Shown here: positions 1 to 9,136 of the stretch, piece after piece
Position numbering within the stretch: position 1 is the first letter of the stretch
Layout of the letters: every line of letters starts with the position of its first letter
Origin: JBCCGI01 sp039029355
GTDB taxonomy: Bacteria; Planctomycetota; UBA1135; GCA-002686595
Direction: 5' to 3'
NCBI GenBank assembly: GCA_039029355.1
Contig: JBCCGI010000033.1
Span: forward strand, 1-64,000
DNA: 64,000 nt
Notes under the pieces: generated by a model
Database searches by the model: none
Told to the model about the DNA's origin: nothing
Seen by the model: the letters and a program-made list of their open reading frames with translations, nothing else
Translations under genes and position numbers: made by a program

Positions 1-115
1 CGTCGTCTTGGCGTTAGCATGCAGCTTCACTCGATCTCCTCGGGGTCTGGGACTGGTGGTTCAGCCCCCATGATCCCGGGGAGATTCGGGTGAACAACGT
101 ACTTGGACAGGACAG
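1..115. other. Left edge, no supported gene
   Basis: This stretch lies downstream of the minus-strand amidohydrolase stop and runs to the edge of the window. A minus-strand frame passes through it, but that frame is the continuation of an antisense shadow of the amidohydrolase. A short plus-strand ATG frame has no ribosome binding site. I see no gene, clear hairpin or repeat here. Confidence 0.4.
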
Positions 116-1351
116 CTAGCCGAACAGCCGGCCGCTCTCGAAGACCCGCGCGGCGAAGGCGTGCTCGCGGCCGCCCTCGGCCACCCTCAGGCGGCGCTTC
201 AGCACGAAGTCGAAGAGCAGCGGGTTGGCCGCGAACAACTCGTTCAGGGGGCCGCGCTCGCCCTCCCGCAGGTAGCCGTGGCGGTCCAGGAGCCGCGTGC
301 TGACCAAGAGGTCGATCGCCGGGAGCGGGTAGTCCGAGCCGTTGACCAGCCGGCCGTGCAGGTCGCCCCGCAGCAGCAGCGTCCGCAACGGGTCGCCGCA
401 GCGGTTCACCTGGGTCATGGCGGATACGTCGCCGTAGAGCGTGCCCTCGGGCCCCGCCTCCTCCAGCAGGCGCAGGAACAGGTCGAAGCACGGCGCCCGG
501 CCGCGCCCGGGGTCGTCGAGGTCGATCCCGGTGCCCGTGCTCGCGCAGTGCGCCACCACGACGCGCGCGCCGTGCTCTATCGCGCGCCGCAGGCGGAGCG
601 GGTTGCCCAGCTCCTGGTCCTCCTCGGCGTGCACGGCCTTCTCCAGTCCGCCGTGCGAGACCAGCACCAGCCCCAGCTCGACGAGCTTGCGATAGAAGCG
701 GTCGCAACGCTCCGAGGCCGGGTCCATGCCCATCGCGTTGGGCAGCCACTTCACGGCGCGCGCGCCGGCGGCGGCGGCGAGCTCCAGGCGTTCGATCGCG
801 TCGGCGCGGTACGGGTGGATCGAGACGCAGGCCTCGACGTCGGCGTGCTGCGCGGCGAGCTCGAGCACGCGCTCGTTCGGCATGTAGAAGGTCGAGCGGC
901 GCGGGTCTTCGGCCCCGTCCGGGCCCACGCGCCAGTCGAAGGCCAGGAGCAGCAGCCGGCCCTCGGGGTTCGCCGCGCGGTGCAGCGCCAGCAGGCGCTC
1001 GCGGTAGATCTCGTCGGCGCGCGCGAGGTCGTCGACGCCCGCGGCCGCCAGGTAGATCTCGAACTGCAGCCGCTTCCACGGGTGCAGGTGGCTGCGCATG
1101 TCGGGGTTCACCGCCGCGCCCGTGTCGCCCGCGCCCAGGCCGACGAGGTGCGCGTGGCTGTCCCACATCAGCCGCCGCTCGACGCCCGCGAAGGCGGCGT
1201 CGACCAGCGCGCGCGCCTCGTCCGAGAGCGCGTCGATCCCGAGCACCGGCCCCGGCCGCTGGGTGCGCGGTAGCCCCAACCGCACCGCTGCCAGCGCCGC
1301 GACGCTGCTCCCGGCGACGCCGAGGACCGCCCTCCGCGACGGACGGCGCAC
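116..1351 (-). CDS. Exported amidohydrolase-family (TIM-barrel metal hydrolase) protein
   Basis: Predicted 411-residue metal-dependent hydrolase of the amidohydrolase superfamily; the substrate cannot be told from sequence. The N-terminus (RRAVLGVAG followed by an Ala/Val-rich stretch) looks like a twin-arginine or Sec export signal, so it probably acts outside the cytoplasm. The DSHAH motif at residues 64-68 fits the metal-binding HxH of the first barrel strand. Further SHGG, AHCAS and NGSDYP motifs match the later metal and catalytic His/Asp positions of the family. The start is GTG, placed directly after the TAG of the upstream acetyltransferase gene with no spacer, so the two are probably cotranscribed and translationally coupled. 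Family membership is fairly sure; specific function is unknown. Confidence 0.8.
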   Translation of the reverse strand: MRRPSRRAVLGVAGSSVAALAAVRLGLPRTQRPGPVLGIDALSDEARALVDAAFAGVERRLMWDSHAHLVGLGAGDTGAAVNPDMRSHLHPWKRLQFEIYLAAAGVDDLARADEIYRERLLALHRAANPEGRLLLLAFDWRVGPDGAEDPRRSTFYMPNERVLELAAQHADVEACVSIHPYRADAIERLELAAAAGARAVKWLPNAMGMDPASERCDRFYRKLVELGLVLVSHGGLEKAVHAEEDQELGNPLRLRRAIEHGARVVVAHCASTGTGIDLDDPGRGRAPCFDLFLRLLEEAGPEGTLYGDVSAMTQVNRCGDPLRTLLLRGDLHGRLVNGSDYPLPAIDLLVSTRLLDRHGYLREGERGPLNELFAANPLLFDFVLKRRLRVAEGGREHAFAARVFESGRLFG

Positions 1352-1996
1352 CTAGCGCCCGCCCTTTCCGCGGACGCGCGCGCGCCACTCGTCGACGAGC
1401 AGCGCGTAGCGCGCGTGGTCCTGCCAGCGGCCGTCGATCTTCAGGTAGTCCTTCGAGAGGCCCTCGCGGCGGAAGCCGAGGCGCTTGACGAGCCGCTGCG
1501 ACGGCGTGTTCGTCGGGATGATGTTCGCCTCGACGCGGTGCAGGCCCAGCGTGGTGAAGGCGTGCCGCAGCATCAGCCCGAGCGCCTCGGTCATGTAGCC
1601 CTGGCGCGCGAAGGGCGCGCCGATCCAGTAGCCGAGGTAGCAGCTGTGGAACGCGCCGCGCACGATCTCGCTGGCGTTGACGTTGCCGAGCAGCACGCCG
1701 TCCTGGCGGCGGAAGATCAGGAGCTTCTCGCCGCGCTTCCCGCGCGACGCGCGCAGCAGCGTCGCGAAGCGCTCCGGGCCGGCGGCCGAGACGCCGCGCG
1801 GCGGGCGCGGCTCGAAGGGGCGCAGGAACGGGCGGCTCTTCTTGAGGAGGGCCACGAACTCCTCCTCGTCCCGCGCCCGGGGCCGGCGCAGAAAGACCCG
1901 CTCGCCGGCCTCGACCGCGCCGCGCGGAGCCACTCCGGGCGATTTCTGGCTTGGTGCCACCGGGGAGAGCCTACCGGGGGCGTCGCACGAGCTCAC
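1352..1996 (-). CDS. GNAT family N-acetyltransferase (RimJ/RimL-like)
   Basis: A 214-residue cytoplasmic acetyltransferase of the GNAT superfamily, using acetyl-CoA to acetylate an amine, in RimJ/RimL proteins the N-terminal residue of a ribosomal protein. Supporting motifs are GERVFLRRP near the start, LGYWIG, the acetyl-CoA loop region ARQGYMTEAL, and the typical RVEANI-PTN-S-LVKRLGFRREG block near the end. The reading frame is open much further upstream, but a GTG at 1996 is preceded by AAAGGAG with a six-base spacer, which decides the start. It is divergent from the sigma-factor gene, with about 60 bases between starts. Its stop abuts the amidohydrolase GTG. The actual substrate is not determinable. 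Confidence 0.85.
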   Translation of the reverse strand: MSSCDAPGRLSPVAPSQKSPGVAPRGAVEAGERVFLRRPRARDEEEFVALLKKSRPFLRPFEPRPPRGVSAAGPERFATLLRASRGKRGEKLLIFRRQDGVLLGNVNASEIVRGAFHSCYLGYWIGAPFARQGYMTEALGLMLRHAFTTLGLHRVEANIIPTNTPSQRLVKRLGFRREGLSKDYLKIDGRWQDHARYALLVDEWRARVRGKGGR

Positions 1997-2057
1997 GCGC
2001 GCTCCTTTCTCACGTTTTCCTGAATCCCGCCGTAGGCCCCGATGGATCTCCCGCGCG

Positions 2058-5000
2058 ATGGCCGAACGGGTACCGGAAATCAGCGAAGCCTTCCTGCTCG
2101 AGAACCGCGACTTCCTGCGGTCTCTCGCGTGCAGTCTTGTGTTCGACGAGCACAAGGCCGACGACGTGGTGCAGCAGGCCTGCCTCGCCGCCCTGGAGCA
2201 CCCGCCGAAGGAGGCGGGCCCGCTGCGCTCGTGGCTCGCCCGCGTGGTGCGCAACCTCGCCTTCACGATGCTGAAGCGCGAGGGCGAGCGCGCGTCGCGC
2301 GAGCGCGTCGCCGCCCGCCCCGAGGCGGAAGGCCTGGGCGAGGAGCTCGACCTGGAGCACCAGCAGCTCGTCCTCGAAGCGCTGCGGCGGCTGCGACAGC
2401 CCTACCGGACGGCCATCTACCTCCGCTACTACCGCGACCTCTCCCCGGCCCGGATCGCCGAGCTGGAGGACGAGCCGATCGCGACGGTGAAGACGCGCCT
2501 GCGGCGCGGGCTGGCCCTCCTGCGGGAGGAGCTGGACCGCCGCCACCCGGAAGGGCGCGCGAGCTGGTGCGCCGCGCTGGCTCCCTTCGCCTCGGGCGCG
2601 GGCGTGGCCCCGCCCTCCGCCACGCTGTACGCGGCCCTCAAGGGGATGATCCTGATGAAGAAACCGGTCCTAGCCAGCCTTTCGATCGCCGTGCTCCTCG
2701 CCGTCGCCACCGTGTCGTGGGTCGCCACCCGCGACGGCGACGGGTCCGCCGAACGCGCGCCCACGGGCGGCGTCGCCGTCAAGCCCGAAGCCCCGTCCGC
2801 GACGCTCGCGGCCGGCCCCGCGGAGCTCGAGCTCGAGGGCGACACGGCGGCCGCCGCACCGGCGCGCACCGAGCTCACGCCCGCGCCGGTCGCGGCCAAG
2901 CCCGAGCGCCGCACCGCCGCGGTCACCGGACGCGTGCTCGGCGAGCTCGGCCGCCCGGTGGCGGGCGCCGAGGTGATGCTGCTTCCCGACGACGACGAGG
3001 GGCTCTTCGGCCTCTTGGTCCTCGACGCCTCCGGGTCGCGCGCCGTCGCGCGCACGACCTCGGACACGGGCGGCCGCTTCGAGCTGCCGTTGACGGAAGC
3101 CGGCGGCTACCACGTGGCGGTCGGCGCCGACGGCTTCGCGCCCTTCCGCAAGGAGACCGTCGCCGACCCCGAGCGCGACAACGACGTGGGCGACCTGACC
3201 CTCGACCCGGGCGTGCGCATCTCGGGGCGCGTGGTCGACCGCGCGGGCGCCCCGCTGGCCGGCGTGCAGATCCACCGACCGCTCTCCAGCACGTCGGGCG
3301 AGGTGATCCTCGTGAGCGGCGAGGCGCTGCTCCCCGTCGTGGCGACGTCCGACTCAGGCGGCTACTTCGCGGTCGAGCGGCAGGCGGTCGGGCCGTGGGA
3401 GCTGAGCTTCCGCTCCGGCGAACATCCGCCCGAGGTCGTGACCGGCGAGACCCGCCGTGCGGGCGAGCACGTCTCGGATCTGCTCGTGACGCTGGCCGAC
3501 GGCTACGCGATCGAGGGGCGCCTCGCCGACGTGCCGGACGACAGCGGCGACGGCCTGCACGTCGTCGCGCTCCCCGCGGCCAGCTCCACCGACGGCTTCG
3601 CGCGCTTCGCGGCGGCGACAGCGAAGGTGGCCGACGTCGCGGCGGACGGCTCGTTCCGCCTGCAGGGCCTCGAGGAGGGCGCCACCTACCACCTGCACGC
3701 CCAGGCGGGCGGCAGCACGTTCGGTCCGCGCACGCGCAGCGACACGGTCGAGGCCCGCGCCGGCGACCGCGGCGTCACGCTGCGCTACACCCGCGCCACC
3801 GCCCTGGCCTTCCGCGTCGTCGACGCCGTCAGCGGCGACCCGCTGACCGACTTCGAGGTCGAGGCCGGCTCCGACTTCCTGAGCCCGCTCCTCGACGACC
3901 GCGGCGACGTACGCACGCACCACCCCGGCGGGCTCGTGCGCTACGAGGACGTCGACTCGCGCATGCTCACCGGCATGGGCGCGGCGCGCCTGCGCGTGCT
4001 CGCGGTCGGCTATGAGACGTACGAGACCGGCGGCCTCACGCTGGCCCCCGGCACGGAGCTCGACCTGGGCGTCGTGCGCCTGCGGCGCGCACCGGTCGTG
4101 CGCGTCACCGTCCTCGACGAGCGGACCGGCGCGCCGATCGAAGGCGCGCGCGTCAGCCTGCAGCGCGAGTCGGAGCCCGCCGACACCGGCCTGGCCACGG
4201 GCCGCTCGGTGCGCGTGCGGCTGGGCCAGGGCGACTCCGAGCCGGTGATCACGACCGAGGGCAACGACATGCGCTCGGGCGAAACCGACGCGGACGGCGT
4301 CTGCATCCTCAACAGCCTGCCGGGCGAGCGCGTGCAGGTGCGCGTCGCCTCCGCGGGCTACGCTCCGCAGAGCACCGACGCCTTCACCCTCCCGTCCGCC
4401 GACCACAGCGAAACCGTGCGGCTCGCCGAAGGCTCCACCGTGACGGTCCTGGTGGTCGACGAGGCGGGCACGCCGCTCGCGGGCGAGCAGGTCCAGCACC
4501 GCGCGCCCAGCGACGGGCCGGAGCAGCCCTTCGGCACCGCGCGCGCCGGCAACCGGCAGACCGACTCCGAGGGGCGCGCGCTCTTCCACAACCTCGAGCC
4601 GGGAGTCCACCGCTTCCGCCTGTCCGAGGATCCGTTCCAAGGCCCGCTCGGCGCCGGGACGATGCGCGTCCTCCGGCCCGGCAGCGACAGCGCCGGCGCG
4701 CCGTGGAGCGAGGTCGACGTCGTCGCCGGCACGCCGGGCGAGGTGACGCTGACCGCGACGCCGCGCAGCGCGCTCGCGGGCGCGGTCACCGAGGCGGGCC
4801 TCCCGCTGGCCGGCGCCGAGGTGCGGCTCCTGCCCGCCGAGGAGGGCATCGCGCCGATCCCCGCGCTCCAGGCCACCGGACCGTCGGCGCGCACCGACAG
4901 CCGCGGACGCTATCGGCTCGACGACGTGGTCGCGGGCGACTACCGCATCGAGGTGGTGCACGCCTCGCGCGCGATGCCGTGGCGCGAGGAGATCGAGCTC

Positions 5001-5660
5001 CGCCCCGGCGCCAACGAGCGCGACGTCGCCCTGAGCGTCACCGTCGTCGAGGGCCGCGTCACCGCGCCGGACGGCTCGCCGGTCGTGGGCTCGCGCGTCC
5101 AGGCCGAGCGCGCCACCGCACCGACCGGCGGCCCGATCGTGCAGATGGTCGGCGTCACCGTCAGCGGCGAGGGCACGATGGCCGTCTCGCTCAGCCCGGG
5201 CGACGGCCCCGAGACGCGCACGGACGCGGACGGCTACTACCGCCTCCGCGGCGTCACCCCGGACGCGCCGCTGGTCGTGCGCGTCAGCGGCGATGCCCAC
5301 GCGCCGGCGACCTCCGACGAGGTCGAGCTCGCGCCCGACGAGACGCTCACCGGCGTCGACGTCACGGCCGAGCCCGCGGGCGAGATCGAGGTCAAGGCCA
5401 CGCGCGGCGACGGCTCCCCCGGCGGAGGCTACCTGGCCACGGCCAGCTGGATCGGCGACGACGGCGCCGCGCCGCAGCCGGTCACCGGCTTCGTGGGCCC
5501 GAACGGGAGCGCCGTCCTGCGCGGGTGCCGCGCGGGGCGCTGGCGCGTCACGCTATCGCCGATCGGCTTCGGCAACGAGGCGCCGCCGCCGGCGCCCGAG
5601 CCGCTGGAGGTCGAGGTGGAAGCGGGAGAGACGGCGGCGCTCGACTTCCCGGTCGAGTAG
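2058..5660 (+). CDS. ECF sigma factor fused to membrane anchor and carboxypeptidase-regulatory-like repeats
   Basis: One uninterrupted frame of about 1200 residues. Residues 1-165 are an ECF sigma-70 factor: region 2 carries the DEHKADDVVQQACLAAL and LRSWLARVVRNLA motifs, and region 4 carries YRDLSPARIAE and ATVKTRLRRGLALLREEL. A linker is followed by a hydrophobic helix at about 203-222. The rest is a chain of beta-sandwich domains of the carboxypeptidase-D regulatory-like/Cna-B type. Repeated GRV-DxxGxPLAGAxV cores begin near residues 286, 387, 681, 794, 904 and 995, and a weaker one near 1108. The sigma part should face the cytoplasm and the repeats the other side of the membrane. ATG 2058 is chosen because the sigma domain starts there; its ribosome site is weak. 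Sigma factors with long C-terminal extensions are known in Planctomycetota. How the sigma domain is released or regulated is unknown. Confidence 0.85.
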   Translation: MAERVPEISEAFLLENRDFLRSLACSLVFDEHKADDVVQQACLAALEHPPKEAGPLRSWLARVVRNLAFTMLKREGERASRERVAARPEAEGLGEELDLEHQQLVLEALRRLRQPYRTAIYLRYYRDLSPARIAELEDEPIATVKTRLRRGLALLREELDRRHPEGRASWCAALAPFASGAGVAPPSATLYAALKGMILMKKPVLASLSIAVLLAVATVSWVATRDGDGSAERAPTGGVAVKPEAPSATLAAGPAELELEGDTAAAAPARTELTPAPVAAKPERRTAAVTGRVLGELGRPVAGAEVMLLPDDDEGLFGLLVLDASGSRAVARTTSDTGGRFELPLTEAGGYHVAVGADGFAPFRKETVADPERDNDVGDLTLDPGVRISGRVVDRAGAPLAGVQIHRPLSSTSGEVILVSGEALLPVVATSDSGGYFAVERQAVGPWELSFRSGEHPPEVVTGETRRAGEHVSDLLVTLADGYAIEGRLADVPDDSGDGLHVVALPAASSTDGFARFAAATAKVADVAADGSFRLQGLEEGATYHLHAQAGGSTFGPRTRSDTVEARAGDRGVTLRYTRATALAFRVVDAVSGDPLTDFEVEAGSDFLSPLLDDRGDVRTHHPGGLVRYEDVDSRMLTGMGAARLRVLAVGYETYETGGLTLAPGTELDLGVVRLRRAPVVRVTVLDERTGAPIEGARVSLQRESEPADTGLATGRSVRVRLGQGDSEPVITTEGNDMRSGETDADGVCILNSLPGERVQVRVASAGYAPQSTDAFTLPSADHSETVRLAEGSTVTVLVVDEAGTPLAGEQVQHRAPSDGPEQPFGTARAGNRQTDSEGRALFHNLEPGVHRFRLSEDPFQGPLGAGTMRVLRPGSDSAGAPWSEVDVVAGTPGEVTLTATPRSALAGAVTEAGLPLAGAEVRLLPAEEGIAPIPALQATGPSARTDSRGRYRLDDVVAGDYRIEVVHASRAMPWREEIELRPGANERDVALSVTVVEGRVTAPDGSPVVGSRVQAERATAPTGGPIVQMVGVTVSGEGTMAVSLSPGDGPETRTDADGYYRLRGVTPDAPLVVRVSGDAHAPATSDEVELAPDETLTGVDVTAEPAGEIEVKATRGDGSPGGGYLATASWIGDDGAAPQPVTGFVGPNGSAVLRGCRAGRWRVTLSPIGFGNEAPPPAPEPLEVEVEAGETAALDFPVE

Positions 5661-5669
5661 GAGCTCGCG

Positions 5670-5700
5670 GTCCCCGAGGTCGGCGCGCGACCTCGGGGAC
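5670..5700. terminator. Hairpin between convergent genes
   Basis: Perfect 12-base inverted repeat GTCCCCGAGGTC / GACCTCGGGGAC with a seven-base loop, sitting in the 48-base gap between the sigma-fusion gene and the convergent TPR gene. There is no U-tract, so it is a likely bidirectional stem terminator rather than a textbook intrinsic one. Confidence 0.6.
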
Positions 5701-5708
5701 GGTTCGGA

Positions 5709-8222
5709 CTAGCGGCCGATCTCCGCCGCCAGCGTGGCGAGATCGAGCTCACCGAGGCGCGTGGCGTCCGCCTCCGCGCCCGCCAGCCAGCGCGCCACCA
5801 GAGCCCGTTCGGCCAGCGGCCCGCCGACGCGGGCCAGCGCGGCCGACGCCGCGGCGCGTACGTCGCCCGTGTCCGCCGTCTGAAGCGCGAAGAGCGGCAC
5901 GGCGGCGCCGAGGTCCGCGCGCCACGCGCGCAGCGCATCGGCCCGCAGGTCGGGCTGGGTGCGCTGGCGCGCCGCGGCGACGAGCAGCTCGTCGTTGTCC
6001 GCACCGGGTCGCGCGGCGAGCGCCCGGACGGCGCCGGTCCGCTCCGCGGCGAGCGCGGCGTCGAAGACCCTGCGCTCCAGCTCGCGCCGGGCCGCGAGGT
6101 CGCCGCGCGCGGCCAGCTCGGCCGGATCGGCGGGAAGCTCGGCGCGACGGATCTCCACCGGCGGACCTTCGACCTCGTCGAAGTCGCGGCCCGGGCGGAA
6201 GCGCTCGAAGGTGTCCTGGGACTCGCCGAGGCGCGACAGCGCGCCCGCGGCGCTCACCTGGAACAGCCCGTTCGACTCGAGCCCAATCCGTCCGAAGGAG
6301 TCCGTCAGCAGCGGCTCGACCTCGGCCGCGCAGGCGATGTGCTCGGCGCACGTCACGCCCTCGGCCCGCGGGCAGAGCACGAGCCGGCCGTCGCGGCGCC
6401 GGTCGACGAAGGTGTGGCGCAGGCGGTCGGCCAGCACGGTCGGCGCGCCGCCGGCCGCCAGCTCGAAGGTACGGCTGTGGAGGTAGCGCTGCAGGTACTC
6501 GACCGACGGCCCCGCGCCGCCGCCGGCGCGGTGGAAGGCGAGGGCCCGCCCGCTCTCCTCCTCCGCGACCGCGCGCGCCGTGGCGAGCGAGCGCTCCCAG
6601 CGGATCTCCGGCACGTACTGCGCCTGCGGCCCCGCGCCGGTCGCGGGCTCGCCGCCGAGGTCGCCGGTGCTCTCGCGCTGCTCCTGCTTGGTGGGCGGCG
6701 CGGGCGGGGTGGGCGGAGCCGGAGGCGTCGGCGCGGGCCCGAGCCGCGTCTTGCCGCCGCCGTCGGCCTCGGCCGCGTCGATCGCAAGGATCGACGCCAC
6801 GACGCCGCGCCGCGCACCCGAGTCGGTCTCGATCGAACGCACGAAGTAGGCGCGCGCCTCCTTGGGCTCGTTCCGCAGGCGGTAGTAGAGGAAGCCGAGG
6901 TTCTGGTATGCGTCCCCCACCGCCTGGGCGATCGGGAAGCGCTCGCTCTCATCGGCATCGGGACCGAGCGCGGCCAGCTGCTCCTCGCCGATCCGGATGG
7001 CCTCGTTCAGCATGCTCTCGGCGCCGTCGAGCTCGTCCTGCAGGTGGTAGACCTGGATCAGCGCGGTGTCGTTGACGATCCGCGGCTCGTGCGGCGCGAG
7101 CTCGGCGGCGCGCGTGTAGGCGCGGTAGGACTCGATAAAGGTCGAGCGCGCGATGTCGTACGCGCCGAGCTCGCCGCTGCCTTCGGTGTCGCTGGCGATC
7201 TCGCGCAGGAGGTAGCCGACGTTGTTCCACGACCAGGCGTCGTCGGTGACCTCGGCGATGGTGCGCGAGACCTCCTTGGCCTTCACGATGTCCTCGCGCA
7301 CGTGGTAGCGGCCACCGAGGCGCCCGAGCCCCTGGGCCGCCGTCCGGCCGAGCCCGTCGGCGCGCTGCGCGAACTCCGGAGCCTCGGCGAAGATCGCGCG
7401 CCAGGCCTCCTCGGCGCGCTCGATGTCGTCCGCGTCGAGCGCGCTCCACGCGGCGGCGCTGCGCGCCTGCAGCTCGACCCAGAGCGCGCTCTCGGCGAAG
7501 GCGGGGTTCGCCTCGGCCGCGGCGGACATCGAGGCGACGCACCGCGCGTAGAGCGCGTCGGCGTCGTCGTTCCGCCGCTCGCGCGCCGCCAGGTCGCCGG
7601 CGAGGCGCGCGGCGTAGCCGTCGTACCAGTGCACGGTCGCGTTGCCCGGATGCGCGTCCGAGAGCGCGGCGTACAGCCCGGGCAGCCGCTCCTCGACGCC
7701 GAGCCCGGCGTGGAGGTCGACCAGCGCGCGGTGCAGCGCGACCGACGAGGGGTCGGCGGCGAGCGCCGCGGCCAGCTCGGCCGCAGCGATGTCGGCGAGG
7801 TGGATCGAGCTCAGCCAGGCGGCCCGGGCGAGCAGCGTCTCCTCGTCGCTCGCCGGCAGCGCGCGCAGGCGCACGACCGCCTCGACGAACGGCTCGCGAC
7901 GCTCCAGCTCACCCGCCAGCAGCCGATCGCGCGCCGCGGCGAAGGCGGCCAGCTCGCCGCCGCCGCCGAGCTCCAAGGCGCGGTCCCAGGCGTCGGCCGC
8001 GTCGACCAGGAGCAGCGCGCTGCGCCCGTTCTCGGCCGCCAGCTGCTCGAGCACACGCGCGCGCCAGCTCCACGCCTCGGCGTCGGCCGGACGCTCGTCC
8101 AGGTGCTCCTCGACGCGCGCCAGCGCGCGCTCCAGCTCGCCTTCAGCGCGCAGGGTCTCGGCCTCGTCGCGCCAGTCGGCGGCGAGCAGGCAGGCGGCGA
8201 ATGCGGTCAGAATCAAGCTCAT
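5709..8222 (-). CDS. Exported TPR protein with C-terminal HEAT-like region
   Basis: An 837-residue protein with a short N-terminal signal peptide (MSLILTAFAACLLAA). The N-terminal half consists of tetratricopeptide-like helical pairs (ERALARVEEHLDERPADAEAW, a late TPR block around YQNLGFLYYRLRNEPKEARAYF). A Pro-rich hinge (PPAPPTPPAPPT) lies near residue 500. After it come about 330 residues ending in alanine-rich repeats (DVRAAASAALARVGGPLAERALVARWL) that look like HEAT repeats. Such proteins are scaffolds; no catalytic motif is seen. It is transcribed alone, convergent to the sigma fusion and divergent from the lipoprotein gene at 8478. A GGGGAA sequence lies ahead of the ATG. Confidence 0.7.
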   Translation of the reverse strand: MSLILTAFAACLLAADWRDEAETLRAEGELERALARVEEHLDERPADAEAWSWRARVLEQLAAENGRSALLLVDAADAWDRALELGGGGELAAFAAARDRLLAGELERREPFVEAVVRLRALPASDEETLLARAAWLSSIHLADIAAAELAAALAADPSSVALHRALVDLHAGLGVEERLPGLYAALSDAHPGNATVHWYDGYAARLAGDLAARERRNDDADALYARCVASMSAAAEANPAFAESALWVELQARSAAAWSALDADDIERAEEAWRAIFAEAPEFAQRADGLGRTAAQGLGRLGGRYHVREDIVKAKEVSRTIAEVTDDAWSWNNVGYLLREIASDTEGSGELGAYDIARSTFIESYRAYTRAAELAPHEPRIVNDTALIQVYHLQDELDGAESMLNEAIRIGEEQLAALGPDADESERFPIAQAVGDAYQNLGFLYYRLRNEPKEARAYFVRSIETDSGARRGVVASILAIDAAEADGGGKTRLGPAPTPPAPPTPPAPPTKQEQRESTGDLGGEPATGAGPQAQYVPEIRWERSLATARAVAEEESGRALAFHRAGGGAGPSVEYLQRYLHSRTFELAAGGAPTVLADRLRHTFVDRRRDGRLVLCPRAEGVTCAEHIACAAEVEPLLTDSFGRIGLESNGLFQVSAAGALSRLGESQDTFERFRPGRDFDEVEGPPVEIRRAELPADPAELAARGDLAARRELERRVFDAALAAERTGAVRALAARPGADNDELLVAAARQRTQPDLRADALRAWRADLGAAVPLFALQTADTGDVRAAASAALARVGGPLAERALVARWLAGAEADATRLGELDLATLAAEIGR

Positions 8223-8477
8223 GGTGGTGTTCCCCGTCGTTGGCGCGGACGGTCCCCGTGACCGCGCGCGCTGGAATCCGGGGTTCGAGCCTAGCAGGGA
8301 TTCGGACCCGCAAAACCCGAAGGGCCATCATCTAGCGCCCCCTGTGGGGCGGATGCGCGGGCGGGTTGTGCTTGCCGGCCGTTCGGGCGCTCTGTTTGAA
8401 TCTCGCCTCCACCCGCTTCGGCGGCCCCAGCCGCCCCGATCCGAATCACCCCGATCCAGACTCAAGAGGAGAGAGAG
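8223..8477. other. Divergent intergenic region
   Basis: 255 bases between the starts of two divergent genes, so it must hold both promoters. A somewhat AT-richer patch (near 8365-8405) precedes the plus-strand gene, and the end of the region carries its AGAGGAG ribosome site. I could not assign -35/-10 boxes with confidence and see no RNA gene. Confidence 0.35.
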
Positions 8478-9134
8478 ATGCGAAGCTCGCTGTTGCTCGG
8501 CCTGGCACTGCTCCTGACCGGGTGCAACCACACGACCATCTTCCGCGCCGACTTCGACTCCGACACCGTCGGCGGCGCCCCCGCGGACATGCCGCCCGGC
8601 GAGCCCGCCGGCGACCAGATCGCGATCTCCGGCGAAGCGGCCAACGTGACGGTGGTCGACTCGGCGCCGCTGAGCTCGATCGCCATGCGCATCGAACGCG
8701 CCGCGCTGGCCCTCGCGGTGGACTGCATCCCGGTGGGCGGCCCCTACGTCGAGGGTGGCTTCGTGATCGGCTTCACCGGCGCATCCCAGTTCGCCAACGC
8801 GGCTCCGCTGACCGTCAGCGTGGTCGATCCCGCCGACGTGCCGCTGGTCGCGTTCACGCTGGCTGGCGGCCAGATCGAGGTGCAGGGCGCGGGCGCCTTC
8901 CCGATCGGATATGCGGCGAACCAGGAGCACGGCGTGCTGCTCGGCTTCAACCTCGACGACGGGACCTATACGCTCACCATCGGCAACGGCTCCGAGGCCG
9001 ACTCGATCGACGCCGCGCCGCTCCTGCCCGGCGCCAGCTTCGCGAAGCTGCGCTTCGACTTCCCCGCCGAAGTGCTCGAGGCAAACCCCGGCGTCTACGT
9101 GGTCGACGACGTCGTGATCAGCATGGCCAACTAG
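8478..9134 (+). CDS. Lipoprotein of unknown function
   Basis: A 218-residue protein beginning with a clear lipoprotein signal (SSLLLGLALLLTGC; lipobox LLTG-C at about residues 11-15). The mature part is acidic, rich in beta-prone segments, and starts FRADFDSDTVGG, which resembles the first strand of concanavalin/LamG-like or cargo-binding beta-sandwich domains. It ends with YVVDDVVISMAN, typical of the last strand of such a sandwich. No catalytic motif is visible. The AGAGGAG ribosome site is strong. It is followed after two bases by the YCF48-like gene, so it probably heads the operon that continues through the sulfatase and the CRTAC1-type lipoprotein. Confidence 0.7.
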   Translation: MRSSLLLGLALLLTGCNHTTIFRADFDSDTVGGAPADMPPGEPAGDQIAISGEAANVTVVDSAPLSSIAMRIERAALALAVDCIPVGGPYVEGGFVIGFTGASQFANAAPLTVSVVDPADVPLVAFTLAGGQIEVQGAGAFPIGYAANQEHGVLLGFNLDDGTYTLTIGNGSEADSIDAAPLLPGASFAKLRFDFPAEVLEANPGVYVVDDVVISMAN

Positions 9135-9136
9135 CG

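Noticed and set aside
1677..2057. N-terminal extension of the sigma fusion upstream of ATG 2058
   Set aside because: It is antisense to the GNAT gene, and the sigma domain begins just after 2058.
4703..7075. 790-codon plus-strand open frame
   Set aside because: It crosses from the sigma-fusion gene into the opposite-strand TPR gene, is Arg/Pro/Ala low-complexity, and has no recognisable motifs.
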